Assembly: GCF_002575655.3 (NCBI RefSeq)
Contig: NC_053039.3
Span: 239,112,622 to 239,176,621 of the forward strand
DNA length: 64,000 nucleotides
Source: Aegilops tauschii subsp. strangulata
Lineage: Eukaryota; Streptophyta; Magnoliopsida; Poales; Poaceae
Direction: 5' to 3'
Shown: one piece after another, positions 10,984-22,908 of the stretch
Layout of the letters: each line of letters begins with the position of its first letter
Position numbering within the stretch: the stretch's first letter is position 1
The notes under the pieces: generated by a model
Database searches by the model: none
Seen by the model: the letters and a program-made list of their open reading frames with translations, nothing else
What the model was told of the DNA's origin: nothing
Translations under genes and position numbers: made by a program

Positions 10984-12962
10984 TACTCCAAAAATATATA
11001 AGTGAAGATCAATGAGTAGTCAAATAATTAAGTAGCTATGTGAAGACTCCCTCTCATAAAAAAATAATTTATATCTTAAGTATTTTATTCAAACATCAAG
11101 CAAAAGAAAAGAAAATGACATTCCAAGGATAGCCCATATCATGTGAAGAAGCAAAAACTTAGGCTCAACCAAAACTGACCGATCATTGTTGAAGAAGAAA
11201 GGTGGGATGCCAACCGGGGCATCCCCAAGCTTAGATGCTTGAGACTTCTTGAAATATTATTTTGGGTTGCCTTGGGCATCCCCAAGCTTGAGCTCTTATG
11301 TCTCCTTAATTTTTCTCATATCATGGTTTCCCCAATTCTTAAAAACCTCACCCACACAAAACTCAACAAGAACTCGTGAGATAAGTTAGTATAAATCAAT
11401 GCAAAACCTTATCATTCTCTACTGTAGAAAATCACTAAAATTATAATTTGACATTGCATGTGTTTTATTTCCTTTTTCATTTTTGTTGTTTTCTCTTTTA
11501 TGATTTAGTTTTTCTTTTGCTTTTGTTCACATATTTTATTTAGTTTTGTGATATACGGTGAGCATTTTTTAAAATATAAAATGAACTTGTTTTAGTGTAA
11601 ATGATTTTTTTAAATGCACATTACATATTTTAAATATATAATGAATATTTTTTGTAATATACATAAACATTTTCCAATCTACAATGAATTCTTTGAATTA
11701 TACAATGACTATTTTGTAATACACACTGAATATCTTTTTTATATACTGTGAACATTTTTAAATCACATGTTGATTAATTTTCAAAATATAGTAGTTATGT
11801 TATAATCATTAAACAAGCAAACGTATGTAAACAATGCAAACATAACAACAATCTGTCAAAACAAGATAGTCTGTAAAGGACGCAAGAAGATCCATACTTC
11901 CCTAACTCGAAAATTTCTGAAAAATTACCACAGTGTAGAGAATTTGTTTTAGCTTATTGCGTAAAAATTTCAAGATTTTATCATGTTCTGACTATTCACA
12001 AATATTCAAAACATAACAATAAACTTTTTTGTTTTCAAACAGCAACATATGGACTTGCAAAATAAGCATGGTAAAGGCTATACTTGACCTTTTTATTGAA
12101 TTAAAAGATGAAAGAAATTATTCTAAATAACAGAAAGCAAATCCAACTAAAATAAAATGACGCTCCAAGCAAAACACATATCACGTGGTGAATAAATATA
12201 TAGCTCCAAGTGAGGTTACCAATAATATTGAAGACGAAAGAGGGGATGCCTTCCGGGGGCATCCCCAAGCTTAGTTGTTTGGGTATGCCTTGAATATTAC
12301 ATTGGGGTGCCTTGGGAATCCCCAAGCTTATGGCCTTGTCACTCCTTATTCTCCTCATATCGACATCTCACTCAAAACTTGAAAACTTCAATCACACAAA
12401 ATTCAACGAAACTTCGTGAGATGAGTTAGTATGATAAAGACAAATCAGTCACTTTGGTACTGTCAAGATAAAATTCATAATTATTCTCACACAATTCCTA
12501 CTGTAATTTATCATTTCTACAATTTATATTGAGCAATATAAGCCATAGAAACTAGAAAACAAACAAACTATGCATTGAAAACAAAATTTGTAAAAAACAT
12601 AACAGTCTGTAAAGATCTGGACAATGACCATACTTCTGTAAATCCAAAGATTCTGAAAAATTCGGACAACGTAGGAAATTTGTATACCAATCTTGTGTAA
12701 AAAACTTCAGAATTTTATCACATTCCAGTGAATTTAAACAATTCTATTACTGGAAGCAAAAGTTTCTATTTTTACACAGAATCAAGTCAACTATCATCCA
12801 CACTATCCAAAGGCTTTACTTGGTACTTTATTGAAACAAAAGCTATAAAACATGATTACTACAGTTTCTTAATCATGTGAACACTCAAAAATAGTAGGGT
12901 TAAATATTGGGTTGTCTCCCAACAAGCGCTTTTTAATGCCTTTTTAGCTAGGCATGATGATT
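10984..12962 (-). repeat. Non-coding internal region with a ~1-kb duplication
   Basis: No ORF of note. The block around 11090-11400 recurs, diverged, at about 12105-12430, including paired GCATCCCCAAGCTTA motifs (11219, 11276 and 12259, 12316). The following block with a GTCTGTAAAG core recurs at about 11860 and 12607. Between them, 11460-11800 is very AT-rich with many degenerate TGAACATTTTTTAAAA-like units. A further diverged copy of the first block lies at 19800-20060 in the other Athila-like element. Confidence 0.65.
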
Positions 12963-13949
12963 TCAATGATGCTCACATAGAAGATAAGAATTGAAACATA
13001 ATGGGAGCATCATGAAGCATATGACTAGCACATTTAAGTCTACCCACTTCCTATGCATAGGGATTTTGTGAGCAAACAATTTATGGGAACAAGAATCAAC
13101 TAGCATAGGAAGGCAAACCAAGCATGACTTCAAAACTTTCAACACATAGAGAGAAAACTTGAAATTATTGCAATATGTAAAAGCATATGTTCCTCTCTCA
13201 TAGTAATTTTCAGTAGCATCATGAATGAATTCAACAATATAACTATCACATAAAGCATTCTTTTCATGATCTACGAGCATATAAATTTTACTACTCTCCA
13301 CATGAGAAAATTTATTCTCATTCATAATAGTGGGAGCAAACTCAACAAAATAACTATCATATGACACTTGATTCACATAATCAATTTGAGCGTTAAAATC
13401 ATGATGACAAGTTTCATGGATATCATTACTCTTTATAGCATACATATCATCACAATAATCATCATAGATAGCAACTTTTTTATCATAGCCAATTGAAACT
13501 TCTTCCAAAATAGTGGATTCATCATTAAATAAAGTCACGACCTCTACAAATCCACTTTTATCAATATTGTAATAAGATTCAACACCCTCTAAAATAGTGG
13601 GATCATTATCGAGAGTTGACACTCTTGCAAACCCACTTTCATCAATATAATCATCATAAATAGGAGGCATGCTACCATCGTAATAAATTTGCTCATCAAA
13701 ACTTGGGGGACTAAAAATATAATCTTCATCAAACATAGAATCCCCAAGCTTATGGATTTGCATATCATTAGCATCATGGATATTCAAAGAATTCATACTA
13801 ACAACATTGCAATCATGCTCATCATTCAAAGATTTAGTGCCAAACATTTTATTGACTTCTTCTTCTAACACTTTGGCACAATTTTCCGATCCATCATTTT
13901 CAAGAAACACACTATAAAGATGAATTATATGTGGCAACCTCAATCCCAT
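12963..13949 (-). CDS. 328-codon ORF of unknown function in an Athila-like remnant
   Basis: Intact ORF from the ATG at 13949-13947 to 12963, starting about 100 bp inside the primer site, where gag would normally sit. I do not recognise a functional domain. The protein is acidic and Tyr/Asp-rich in its first two thirds. It contains two diverged copies of a repeat whose core reads SGF-xxV-xTL-x(4-5)-TILE; the same core occurs once in the gag-protease ORF of the element at 21071-22012. The C-terminal third is hydrophobic and Cys-rich (residues ~255-325), possibly membrane-associated, but no clear signal peptide is seen. Homologous ORFs are, to my memory, common in Triticeae repeat DNA. It may be a derived gag-region product or a passenger ORF without function. 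Confidence 0.6.
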   Translation of the reverse strand: MGLRLPHIIHLYSVFLENDGSENCAKVLEEEVNKMFGTKSLNDEHDCNVVSMNSLNIHDANDMQIHKLGDSMFDEDYIFSPPSFDEQIYYDGSMPPIYDDYIDESGFARVSTLDNDPTILEGVESYYNIDKSGFVEVVTLFNDESTILEEVSIGYDKKVAIYDDYCDDMYAIKSNDIHETCHHDFNAQIDYVNQVSYDSYFVEFAPTIMNENKFSHVESSKIYMLVDHEKNALCDSYIVEFIHDATENYYERGTYAFTYCNNFKFSLYVLKVLKSCLVCLPMLVDSCSHKLFAHKIPMHRKWVDLNVLVICFMMLPLCFNSYLLCEHH

Positions 13950-14046
13950 TTTTTTGTAGTTTTGTTGTATAAACCAAACTAGTGATAAAACAAGAAACTA
14001 AAAGTTTCAATTGCAAGATCTAAAGATATACCTTCAAGCACTCACC

Positions 14047-14063
14047 TCCCAGCAACAGTGCCA
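14047..14063 (-). other. Decayed primer binding site (tRNA-Asp type)
   Basis: The minus strand is 13/17 identical to the perfect tRNA-Asp-complementary site at 22909-22925. All four differences are transitions. It lies 10 bp inside the LTR end at 14074. Confidence 0.7.
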
Positions 14064-14073
14064 CAAAATAGCT

Positions 14074-15087
14074 TGATGTCTACTACGCAACCTTCTTCTT
14101 GTAGACTCGTGTTGGGCCTCCAAGCGCAGAGTTTTGTAGGACAGTAGCAAATTTCCCTCAAGTGGAGGACCTAAGGTTTATCAATCCGTGGGAGGCATAG
14201 GATGAAGATGGTCTCTCTCAAACAACCCTACAACCAAATAACAAAGGTCTCTTGTGTCCCCGACACACCCAATACAATGGTAAATTGTATAGGTGCACTA
14301 GTTCAGTGAAGAGATGGTGATACAAGTGTAATATGGATAGTAGATATAGGTTTTTATAATCTCAAAATATAAAAGCATCAAGGTAACTAGTAACAAAGGT
14401 GAGCAAAAACGGTATTGCAATGCTTGAAAACAAGGCCTAGGGTTCATACTTTCACTAGTGCAAAGTCTCTCAACAATGATAACATAATTAAATCATATGG
14501 CAATCCCTCAACGTGCGAAGAGTCACTCCAAAGTTCCTATTGCGGAGAACATAAGATGAAATTGCTTGTAGGGTACGAAACCACCTCAAAGTTATTCTTT
14601 CTGATCAATCTTTTGAGCTATTCCTATAAGTGTCACAAACAGCCCTAGAGTTCGTACTAAAATAACACCATATGATACACATCAATCAACCCTAATGTCA
14701 CCTAGACACTCCAATGTCAACACAAGTATCCGTGGGTCAATTATACGATATGCATCAAACAACTTCAGATTCATAATATTCAATCCAACACAAAGAACCT
14801 CAAAGAGTTCCCCAAGATCTCTACCGGAGAAACAAGGATGAAAACATGCATCAACCCCTATGCATAGATTAGCCCAATGTCACCTCGGGAATCCGTGAGT
14901 TGAGTGCCAAAACATACATTAAGTGAATCAATAGAACACCCCATTGTCACCACGGGTATCCCACGCAAGACATACATCAAGTGTTCTCAAATCCATAAAA
15001 GTATTCAATCCGATAATAGTGCACCTCAAAGGTAAAACTCAATTCATCACAAGAAGATAGAGAGGGAGAAACACCATATGATCCATG
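14074..15087 (-). repeat. Partial 5' LTR of the Athila-like remnant
   Basis: The + strand begins TGATGTCTACTACGC, the inner end of the LTR beside the primer site. About 1 kb is retained, then sequence switches abruptly to an Angela-type LTR end at 15088. The outer end of the LTR, with its promoter, is missing. The content matches what I remember of Sabrina-like LTRs. Confidence 0.65.
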
Positions 15088-15181
15088 TTGGGAAACATTG
15101 CATGGAAAACAAAAAAAAATCTACACACATGCAAGATCTATCAAGGAGATGCATAGCAACGAGAGGGGAGACTGTGTCTAC
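15088..15181 (-). repeat. 94-bp terminal fragment of an Angela/WIS/BARE-type LTR
   Basis: It begins TGTTGGGAAACATTGC and includes AGCAACGAGAGGGGAG, closely resembling the inner end of the full LTR at 40899-42629. It is cut off at the CACTA-like terminus at 15182. Confidence 0.65.
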
Positions 15182-15845
15182 CACTAGTACAACGAGGTGC
15201 TATGCAAACGGTTTTTAACCCCTTTCCACGACGGCGTTCTGAACCGTCACCAAGTGAGTGACTGCTATAGGGGGGGGGGGTCCTTCCCACACGACCCAGA
15301 AACCGTCGGGGATAGGGAGCCTTGATGCATATATAGTACTCCCTACTCGTTTGTGCTCGCATTGCCATCGCAGTCAGTATTCTGTGGTGCTACGTTTATG
15401 ATGCGTGACCCATTACAAATAGTTCATGATTATAGAAGTAGACAATCACACACATTTACTTTTCCTCGACTGTGTGCGATTCGATGTAAGAGCGCACATA
15501 GTTGTCGCTATAAAACTATATGCAAAGCTTGAATACATCCCACACGATTCATCTGCCGTACCCGCGTCGGATGATCGACCTATCGCACGCGTTCTTCTAT
15601 GACCAAACGTTTGCGATGCGTACAACATCACAAATAGTCCATAATTGCGAAGCGTGTGTGATAAGGTGACTATCACAAACATTTAATAAGAAAGAACTGT
15701 GTGCGATGCTGTTGTTAATCGCACACGTTTTTTCTTGGTTGGTCATGCGTGCAGTAGAGATTGCTCGCACACGTAGTGGATCCTAGAAACGTGTCTGATC
15801 TCCACGTCTATCGCAGACGTTTCACTTTCGCTAACCGTGTGCAGT
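15182..15845 (+). mobile_element. CACTA-like transposon terminus with subterminal repeats
   Basis: It starts CACTAGTACAACGAGG. The next 650 bp carry many copies of short motifs in both orientations around TGTGTGCGAT / ATCGCACACG (for example near 15470, 15710 and 15718). Such subterminal arrays are what CACTA transposases bind (known for the superfamily). The opposite TAGTG end is not identified. The flanking TAC at 15179-15181 could be one copy of a 3-bp target duplication. The B3 pseudogene ends only about 190 bp inward of these repeats. Confidence 0.55.
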
Positions 15846-16034
15846 GTAGTCCCTAATTAATCCCTAATTTAAAAATCACATGTGTTGAATTTGAAAGTAG
15901 GCAATCACTTATTTCAGATCCAACCATGTTTATTACAAATATAGGTTCAACCACGAATGCATAATTTGATGTACAGGTACATATACTGAAGAACTACAGA
16001 AGCACCAAGTAAAGAATGATAAACCACAGTTGTA

Positions 16035-16167
16035 CTAAAGACTGTAAAGAGATAGGCGAAAGACATTCTGGTTGCTGGAGAAGGTGAAGCGGAATGCCCA
16101 TATTGTACCCTCCTCCATGCGTAATGCGCGCACGACTCTAGGCCAACCCGTTGTGATGGCTGCCCGT
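16035..16167 (-). pseudogene. 3' part of last exon, B3-domain pseudogene (rest at 35534-35669)
   Basis: Read on the minus strand, this continues the exon that starts at 35669. The two parts are separated by the 19.4-kb Athila-like insertion and share the target duplication CCCGT (16163-16167 and 35534-35538). Counting one copy of the duplication, the joined exon is 264 nt, exactly 88 codons including the terminal TAG at 16037-16035. This part encodes the C-terminal half of the B3 fold, with a GRAAITTGWPRVV block, a hydrophobic FRFTF strand and a final FRLSLYSL strand. The region 15846-16034 downstream is non-coding. Confidence 0.72.
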
Positions 16168-17756
16168 TGCTACCTCTTGAGCATGCGTTGGTTTTCCCTT
16201 GAAGAGGAAAGGGTGATGCAGCAAAGTAACGTAAGTATTTCCCTCAGTTTTTGAGGACCAAGGTATCAATCCAGTAGGAGGTAACATGCAAGTCACCTAG
16301 TACCTGCACAAACAATCAAGAACCTTGCAACCAACGCGATAAAGGGGTTGTCAATCCCTTCACGGTCACTCGCAAAAGTGAGATCTGATAAAGATAATAA
16401 GATAAATATTTTTGGCATTTTTGTTGTATAGATTGGAAATTAAAGATTGCAAAATAAAATAAATAAGAAACTAGAATTGTAGATCGGAAACTTATATGAT
16501 GGAAAATAGACCCCGGGGCCATAGGTTTCACTAGTGGCTTCTCTCAAGATAGCATATATTACTGTGGGTGAACAAATTACTGCCGAGCAATTGATAGAAA
16601 AGCGCATAGTTATGAGAATATCTAGGCTTGATCATGAATATAGGCATCACGTCCGTATCAAGTAGACCAAAACGATTCTGCATCTACTACTATTACTCCA
16701 CACATCGACCGCTTCTAGCATGCATCTAGAGTATTAAGTTCATAAGAACAAAGTAACGCATTAAGCAAGATGACATGCTGTAGAGGGGTAAACTCAAGCA
16801 ATATGATATAAACCCCATATTTTTATCCTCGATGGCAACAATACAATACGTGCCTTTCTGCCCCTGCTGTCACTGGGAAAGGACACCGCAAGATTGAACC
16901 CAAAGCTACGCACTTCTCCCATTGCAAGAAAGATCAATCTAGTAGGCCAAACTAAACTGATAGTTCGAAGAGACTTGCGAAGATAACAAATCATGCATAT
17001 AAGAATTTAGAGAAGAACCAAATATTATTCATAGATAAACTTGATCATAAATCCACAATTCATCGGATCTCGACAAACACACCGCAAAAAGTACTACATC
17101 GAATAGATCTCCAAGAACATCGAGGAGAACTTTGTATTGTGAACCAAAGAGAGAGAACAAGCCATCTAGCTAATAAGTATGGACCCAAAGGTCTGTGGTA
17201 AACTACTCACACATCATCAAAGAGGCTATGGTGTTGATGTAGAAGCCCTCCATGATCGATTCCCCCTCCGGCAGATCGCCAGAAAAGGCCCCAAGATGGG
17301 ATCTCACGGGTACAGAAGGTTGCGGCGGTGGAAAAGTGGTTTCGTGGCTCTCCCTGATGTTTTTAGGGTATAAGAGTATATATAGGCGAAAGAAGTACGT
17401 CGGTGGAGCTCCGTGGGGCCCACGAGGGTGGGGGGCACGCCTACATGCCTTGGGCGCGCCCTCCTACCTCGTGGCCGCCTCACGGAGTTCCAGACTTCCA
17501 CTCCAAGTCTTCTAGATTCCGTTTGTTCCAAGAAAGATCCTCACGAAGGTTTCATTCCGTTTGGATTCCGTTTGGTATTCCTTTTGTGCGAAACACTGAA
17601 ATAGGCAAAAAAATAGAAACTGGCACTGGGCCTTCGGTTAGTAGGTTAGTCTCAAAAATAATATAAAAGAGCATATTAAGGCCCATTAAACATCCAAAAT
17701 AGATAATATAATAGCATGGAACAATAAAAAAATATAGATACGTTGGAGACGTATCA
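16168..17756 (-). repeat. 3' LTR of the Athila-like element (1589 bp)
   Basis: On the + strand it runs TGCTACCTCTTGAGC...GGAGACGTATCA. It aligns over its full length with 22937-23470 plus 34474-35533. A TATATATA box lies at 17377-17384 (minus-strand promoter). It contains the uninterrupted version of the site into which the nested element inserted in the other LTR (near 16708-16712). Confidence 0.9.
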
Positions 17757-17772
17757 AGCATCCCCAAGCTTA
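17757..17772 (-). other. Polypurine tract of the Athila-like element
   Basis: On the minus strand, TAAGCTTGGGGATGCT sits directly before the 3' LTR start. This is the expected plus-strand primer. The same motif recurs elsewhere in this and the neighbouring element. Confidence 0.65.
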
Positions 17773-20623
17773 ATTCCTGCTCGTCCTCGAGTAGGTAAAT
17801 GATAAAAACAGAATTTTTGATGTGGAATGCTACCTAGCATAATTTTCAATGTAATTTTCTTTATTGTGGCATGAATGTTCAGATCCGAAAGATTCAAGAC
17901 AAAAGTTTAATATTTACATAAAAATAATAATACTTCGAGCATACTAACAAAGTAATCATGTCTTCTGAAAATAACATGGCCAAAGAAAGTTCATCCCTAC
18001 AAAATCATATAGTTTGGTTATGATCCATCTTCGTCACACAAAAATGCTCAAATCATGCAAAACCCCGATGACAAGCCAAGCAATTGTTTCATACTTTAGT
18101 ATTCTCAAACTTTTTCAACTTTCACGCAATACATGAGCGTGAGCCATGGATATAGCACTATAGGTGGAATAGAATTGTGGTTGTGGAGAAGACAAAAAAG
18201 AGGAAGATGGTCTCAGATCAACTAGGCGTATTAATGGGCTATGGAGATGCCCATCAATAGATATCAATGTGAGTGAGTAGGGATTGCCATGCAACAGATG
18301 CACTAGAGCTATAAATGTATGAAAGCTCAACAAAAGAAACTAAGTGGGTGTGCATCCAACTTGCTTGCTCACGAAGACCTAGGGCATTTGAGGAAGCCCA
18401 TTGTTGGAATATACGAGCCAAGTTCTATAATGAAAGTTCCCACTAGTATATGAAAGTGACAAAATAAGAGACTCTATCATGTAGATCATGGTGCTACTTT
18501 GAAGCACAAGTGTGGAAAAAAGGATAGTAACATTGCCCCTTCTCTCTTTTTCTCTCATTTTTTGGGCCATCTCTTTTTTTATTTGGCCTTTCTCTTTTTT
18601 TTGGGCCTTCTCTTTTTTTTATGTGGCCTTTTTTATTTCATCACACGGAACAATGCTCTAATAATGATGATCATCACACTTCTATTCATTTACAACTCAA
18701 GGATTACAACTCGATACTAGAACAAAATATGACTCTATATGAGTGCCTCCGGTGGTGTACCGGGATGGGCAATAAATCAAGAGTGACATGTATGAAAAAT
18801 TATGAATGGTGGCCTTGACACAAATACGATGTCAACTACATGATCATGCAAGGCAATATGACAATGATGAAGCGTGTCATAATAAACGGAACGGTGGAAA
18901 GTTGTATGGCAATATATCTCGGAATGGCTATGGAAATGCCATGATAGGTAGGTATGGTGACTGTTTTGAGGAAGATATAAGGAGGCTTATGTGTGATAGA
19001 GCGTATCGTATCACGGGGTTTGGATGCACCGGCGAAGTTTGCACCCACTCTCGAGGTGAGAAAGGGCAATGCACGGTACTGAAGAGGCTAGCAATGATGG
19101 AAGGGTGAGAGTGCGTATAATCCATGGACTCAACATTAGTCATAAAGAACTCACATACTTATTGCAAAAATCTACAAGTCATCAAAAACCTAGCACTACG
19201 TGCATGCTCCTAGGGGGATATATTGGTAGGAAAAGACCATCGCCCGTCCCCGACCGCCACTCATAAGGATGACAATCAAAGAAACACCTCATGCTTCAAA
19301 TTTGTTACACAACGGTTACCATACGTGCATGCTACGGGACTTGCAAACCTCAACACAAGTATTTCTCAAATTCACAAATACTCAACTAGCATGACTCTAA
19401 TATCACCATCTTCATATCTCAAAACAATCATCAAGTATCAAACTTCTCATAGTATTCAACGCAATCTATATGAAAGTTTCTATTATACCCATCTCGGATG
19501 CCTATCATATTAGGACTAATTTATAACCAAAGCAAATTACCATGCTGTTCTAAAAGAGTCTCCAAATAATATAAGCGAAGCATGAGAGATCGAGAATTTC
19601 TATAAAATAAAACCACCACCGTGCTCTAAAAAGATATAAGTGAAGCACTAGAGCAAAATTATCTAGTTGAAAAGATATAAGTGAAGCACATAGAGTATTC
19701 TAATAAATTCCGATTCATGTGTGTCTCTCCCAAAAGGTGTGTACAGAAAGGATGATTGTGGTAAACTAAAAAGCAAAGAGTCAAATCATACAAGACGCTC
19801 CAAGCAAAACACATATCATGTGGTGAATAAAAATATAGCCTCAAGTAAAGTTACCGATAGACGAAAACGAAAGAGGGGATGCCTTCAGGGGCATCCCCAA
19901 GCTTAGGCTTTTGGTTGTCCTTGAATTTTACCTTGGGGTGCCTTGGGCATCCCCAAGCTTAGGCTCTTGCCACTCCTTATTCCAAAATCCATTAAATCTT
20001 TACCCAAAAATTGAAAACTTCACAACACAAAACTTAAACAGAAAATCTCATGAGCTCCGTTAGTATAAGAAAACAAATCACCACTTTAAGGTAATGTAAT
20101 GAACTCATTATTTATTTATATTGGTGTTAAACCTACAGTATTCCAACTTCTCTATGGTTCATACCCCCCGATACTACCCATAGATTCATTAAAATAAGCA
20201 AACAACACACGAAAAACAGAATCTGTCCAAACAGAACAGTTTGTAGCAATCTGATTCATATGCACTCTTCTGTAACTACAAAAATTCTTAAATAAGTTGG
20301 TGGACGTGCGTAATTTGTCTATTAATCATCTGCAAAAAGAATCAACCTAAAAGCACTCTCTAGTAAAAAATGGCATCTATTCTCGTGAGCGTAAAAGTTT
20401 TTGTTTTTTACAGAAAGATTGCAAAGACTTTACCCATGTCTTCCCAAAGGTTCTACTTGGCACAAACACTAATTAAAAAATAAAACCACATCTAACCATA
20501 GGCTAGATGAATTATTTATTACTAAACAGGAATAAAAATCAAGGAACAAAAATAAAATTGGGTTGCCTCCCAACAAGCGCTATCGTTTAACGCCCCTAGC
20601 TAGGCATAAAAACAAGAATAGAT
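17773..20623 (-). other. Non-coding 3' internal region of the Athila-like element
   Basis: No credible ORF. It contains a pyrimidine-rich tract on + (about 18535-18640), a pair of AAAGATATAAGTGAAGCAC repeats (about 19630 and 19673) and two further PPT-like motifs at 19891 and 19947. It ends at a CCCAACAAGCGC block near 20570. The length and content resemble the space normally filled by pol in complete Athila-like elements. Confidence 0.6.
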
Positions 20624-21070
20624 CTAGGTATTATCATCTTTGGTTTGCAATCCATAAGTGGCTCTCATAATTGATTCATAAGGCAATTTAATTTTATTTC
20701 TAGGAAAGTGTTCCATGCCTTTCCTTAACGGAAATTGGAACCTAATATTTCCTTCTTTCATGTCAATAATTGCGCCAATCGTTCTAAGGAAAGGTCTACC
20801 AAGAACAATAGGACATGTAGGATTGCAATCTATATCAAGAACAATGAAATCTACGGGCACATAATTCCTATTAGCAACAATAAGAACATCATTAATTCTT
20901 CCCATAGGTTTCTTAATGGTAGAATCTGCAAGGTGCAAATTTAAAGAACAATCATCAAATTCACGGAAACCTAGCACATCACACAAAGTTTTTGGAATCG
21001 TGGAAACACTAGCACCCAAATCACACAAAGCATAGCATTCATAATCTTTAATCTTAATTTTAATAGTAGG
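20624..21070 (-). pseudogene. Aspartic protease of the Athila-like element
   Basis: Retropepsin-like protease with the catalytic motif DLGAS (the usual form is D-S/T-G-A) near its start, a DFIVLDID strand and the conserved VLGRPFLRTI loop. The coding region ends at the stop at 20624-20626 after a KTKD-rich tail, and nothing polymerase-like follows. A TAA at about 21071-21073 separates it from gag in the same frame, so a Gag-Pro fusion would be truncated unless read through. It would act in the virus-like particle. Confidence 0.8.
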
Positions 21071-22704
21071 TTACCACTCATCATGAAGTTTTCTAGGAAT
21101 AGAAACTTCTAGTTCAAGCTTTTCTTCATAGGATTGCATTAAAGCATCAACGATATGTTTAGTGAAAGCTTTATTTTGATTATAAGCATGAGGAAAATTT
21201 AACACGGATTGCAACAAGGAAATACAATCTATCAAAGAGCAATTATCATAATTAAATTCCTTGAAATCCAAAATAGTGGGTTCATTGCTATGTAAAGTTT
21301 TGACCTCTTCAATCCCACTTCTATTAATTTTAGCATCAAGATCTAAAAACTCCGAATCATTGGGACGCCTTTTAACTAAAGTTGACTCATCTCCAGTCCC
21401 ATCTTTATCAAGATTCATATTGGAAAACAAAGATTTAATAGGAGATACATCAATCACTTTTAGATCTTCATCTTTATTATCATGAAAACTAGAAGAACAC
21501 GCTTTCACAAAGTAATCTTTTTTAGCACGCATCCTAGCGGTTCTTTCTTTGCACTCATCAATGGAAATTCTCATGGCTTTGAGAGACTCATTGATATCAT
21601 GCTTAGGTGGATTAGCTCTAAGTTTCAAGGAATCAACATCAAGATAAATTCTATCCACGTTCCTAGCCACCTCATCAATCTTAAGCAATTTTTGTTCAAT
21701 CAAAGCATTGAAATTCTTTTGCGAACTCAAAAATTCTTTAACACTAGTCTCAAAATCAGAGGGCATCTTATTAAAATTTCCATAAGAGTTGTTGTAGGAA
21801 TTACCATAATTATTAGAGGAATTACTAGGGAACGGTCTAGAATTAAAGTTTCCTCTATACGCGTTGTTACCAAAATTGTTCCTACCAACAAAATTCACAT
21901 CCATAGATTCATTACTATTCTCAATCAAAGTGGACAAAGGCATATCATTAGGATCATAAGAAACACTCTTATTAGCAAAAAATTTCATAAGTTCATCCAT
22001 CTTTCCACTCAAAACATTAATCTCTTCAATCGCATGAACCTTTTTACTAGTGGATCTTTAGGTGTGCCATTGAGAATAATTAACCATAATATTATCTAGG
22101 AGTTTAGTAGCTTCTCCTAAAGTGATTTCCATAAAAGTGCCTCCCGCGGCCGAATCTAAAAGATTTCTAGAAGCAAAATCAATCCGGCATAAATTTTTTG
22201 TATAATCATCCATAAATTCAAACCATGTGTAGGGCAATTACGTATCATTAATTTCATCCTCTCCCAAGCTTGTGCAACATGCTCATGATCAAGTTGCTTA
22301 AAATTCATAATATCGTTCCTAAGAGAGATGATCTTAGCGGGAGGAAAATACTTAGAGATAAAAGCATCTTTGCACTTATTCCACGAATCAATACTGTTTT
22401 TAGGCAAAGAAGAGAACCAAGTTTTAGCACGATCTCTAAGCGAAAACGGAAATAGCTTCAATTTAACAATATCATTATCCACATCTTTCTTCTTTTGCAT
22501 ATCACACAAATCAACAAAGTTGTTTAGATGGATAGCGGCATCTTCACTGGGAAGGCCAGAAAATTGATCTTTCATAACGAGATTCAACAAAGCAGCATTA
22601 ATTTCACAAGATTCAGCATCGGTAATAGGAGCAATCGGAGTGCTAATAAAATCATTGTTGTTGGTATTGGAAAAGTCACACAATTTAGTGTTATCTTGAG
22701 CCAT
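21071..22704 (-). pseudogene. Gag of the Athila-like element (broken)
   Basis: It starts at the ATG of 22704-22702 (MAQDNTKLC), about 200 bp inside the primer site; the upstream extension of the frame is untranslated leader. The PF03732-type core contains AKTWFSSLPKNSI and a HVAQAWERMK block. The frame is interrupted after about 180 codons near 22156-22200. It resumes at 22012 with an Asn/Tyr/Gly-rich linker (residues NNYGNSYNNSYGN), a long coiled-coil-like stretch and an acidic region. That region contains one copy of the SGI-xxV-xTL-x(5)-TILD repeat core shared with the ORF at 12963-13949. No zinc knuckle is visible. It ends at the TAA before the protease. Confidence 0.78.
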
Positions 22705-22908
22705 CGTGACAAACAATCCAACACACAAGCACACAAGAAGCAAGCGAAAAGAGGCGAACAGAAAAGAGGCGAAGAAAAGGCAAAGGTTTTGGAAAATCGT
22801 TTTAGAAGTGGGGGAGAGGAAAACGAGAGGCGAATGGCAAATAATGTAATGTGAGGGAGAAGAGTTTATGATAGGTACTTGGTATTGTCTTGACTTGAGC
22901 ATTGATCT

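Larger units (their letters stand above)
10984..15087 (-). mobile_element. Remnant of an Athila-like Gypsy element (non-autonomous type)
   Basis: Read on the minus strand, it holds a partial 5' LTR (15087-14074), a decayed primer site (14063-14047), a 328-codon ORF (13949-12963) and about 2 kb of non-coding 3' internal DNA. That non-coding part has recognisable homology to the internal region of the second Athila-like element at 17757-20620. Shared blocks are the CCCAACAAGCGC segment near 12915 and 20570 and the repeated GCATCCCCAAGCTTA motif. The 3' end was disrupted by the Tat element ending at 10983. No pol domains are visible. Confidence 0.75.

Noticed and set aside
17252..17666. Overlapping ORFs of 87, 87 and 75 codons on both strands
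   Set aside because: They lie inside the Athila-like LTR, repeat in the other LTR with different lengths, and have no domain pattern; the GC-rich patch explains them.
18535..18640. Pyrimidine-rich tract considered as a polypurine tract or splice signal
   Set aside because: It lies far from any LTR boundary and has no adjoining TG/CA end or exon; treated as simple sequence in non-coding internal DNA.
21482..22099. 205-codon + strand ORF
   Set aside because: It is opposite the gag-protease ORF of the Athila-like element, which has recognisable gag features; the + frame is an antisense by-product.
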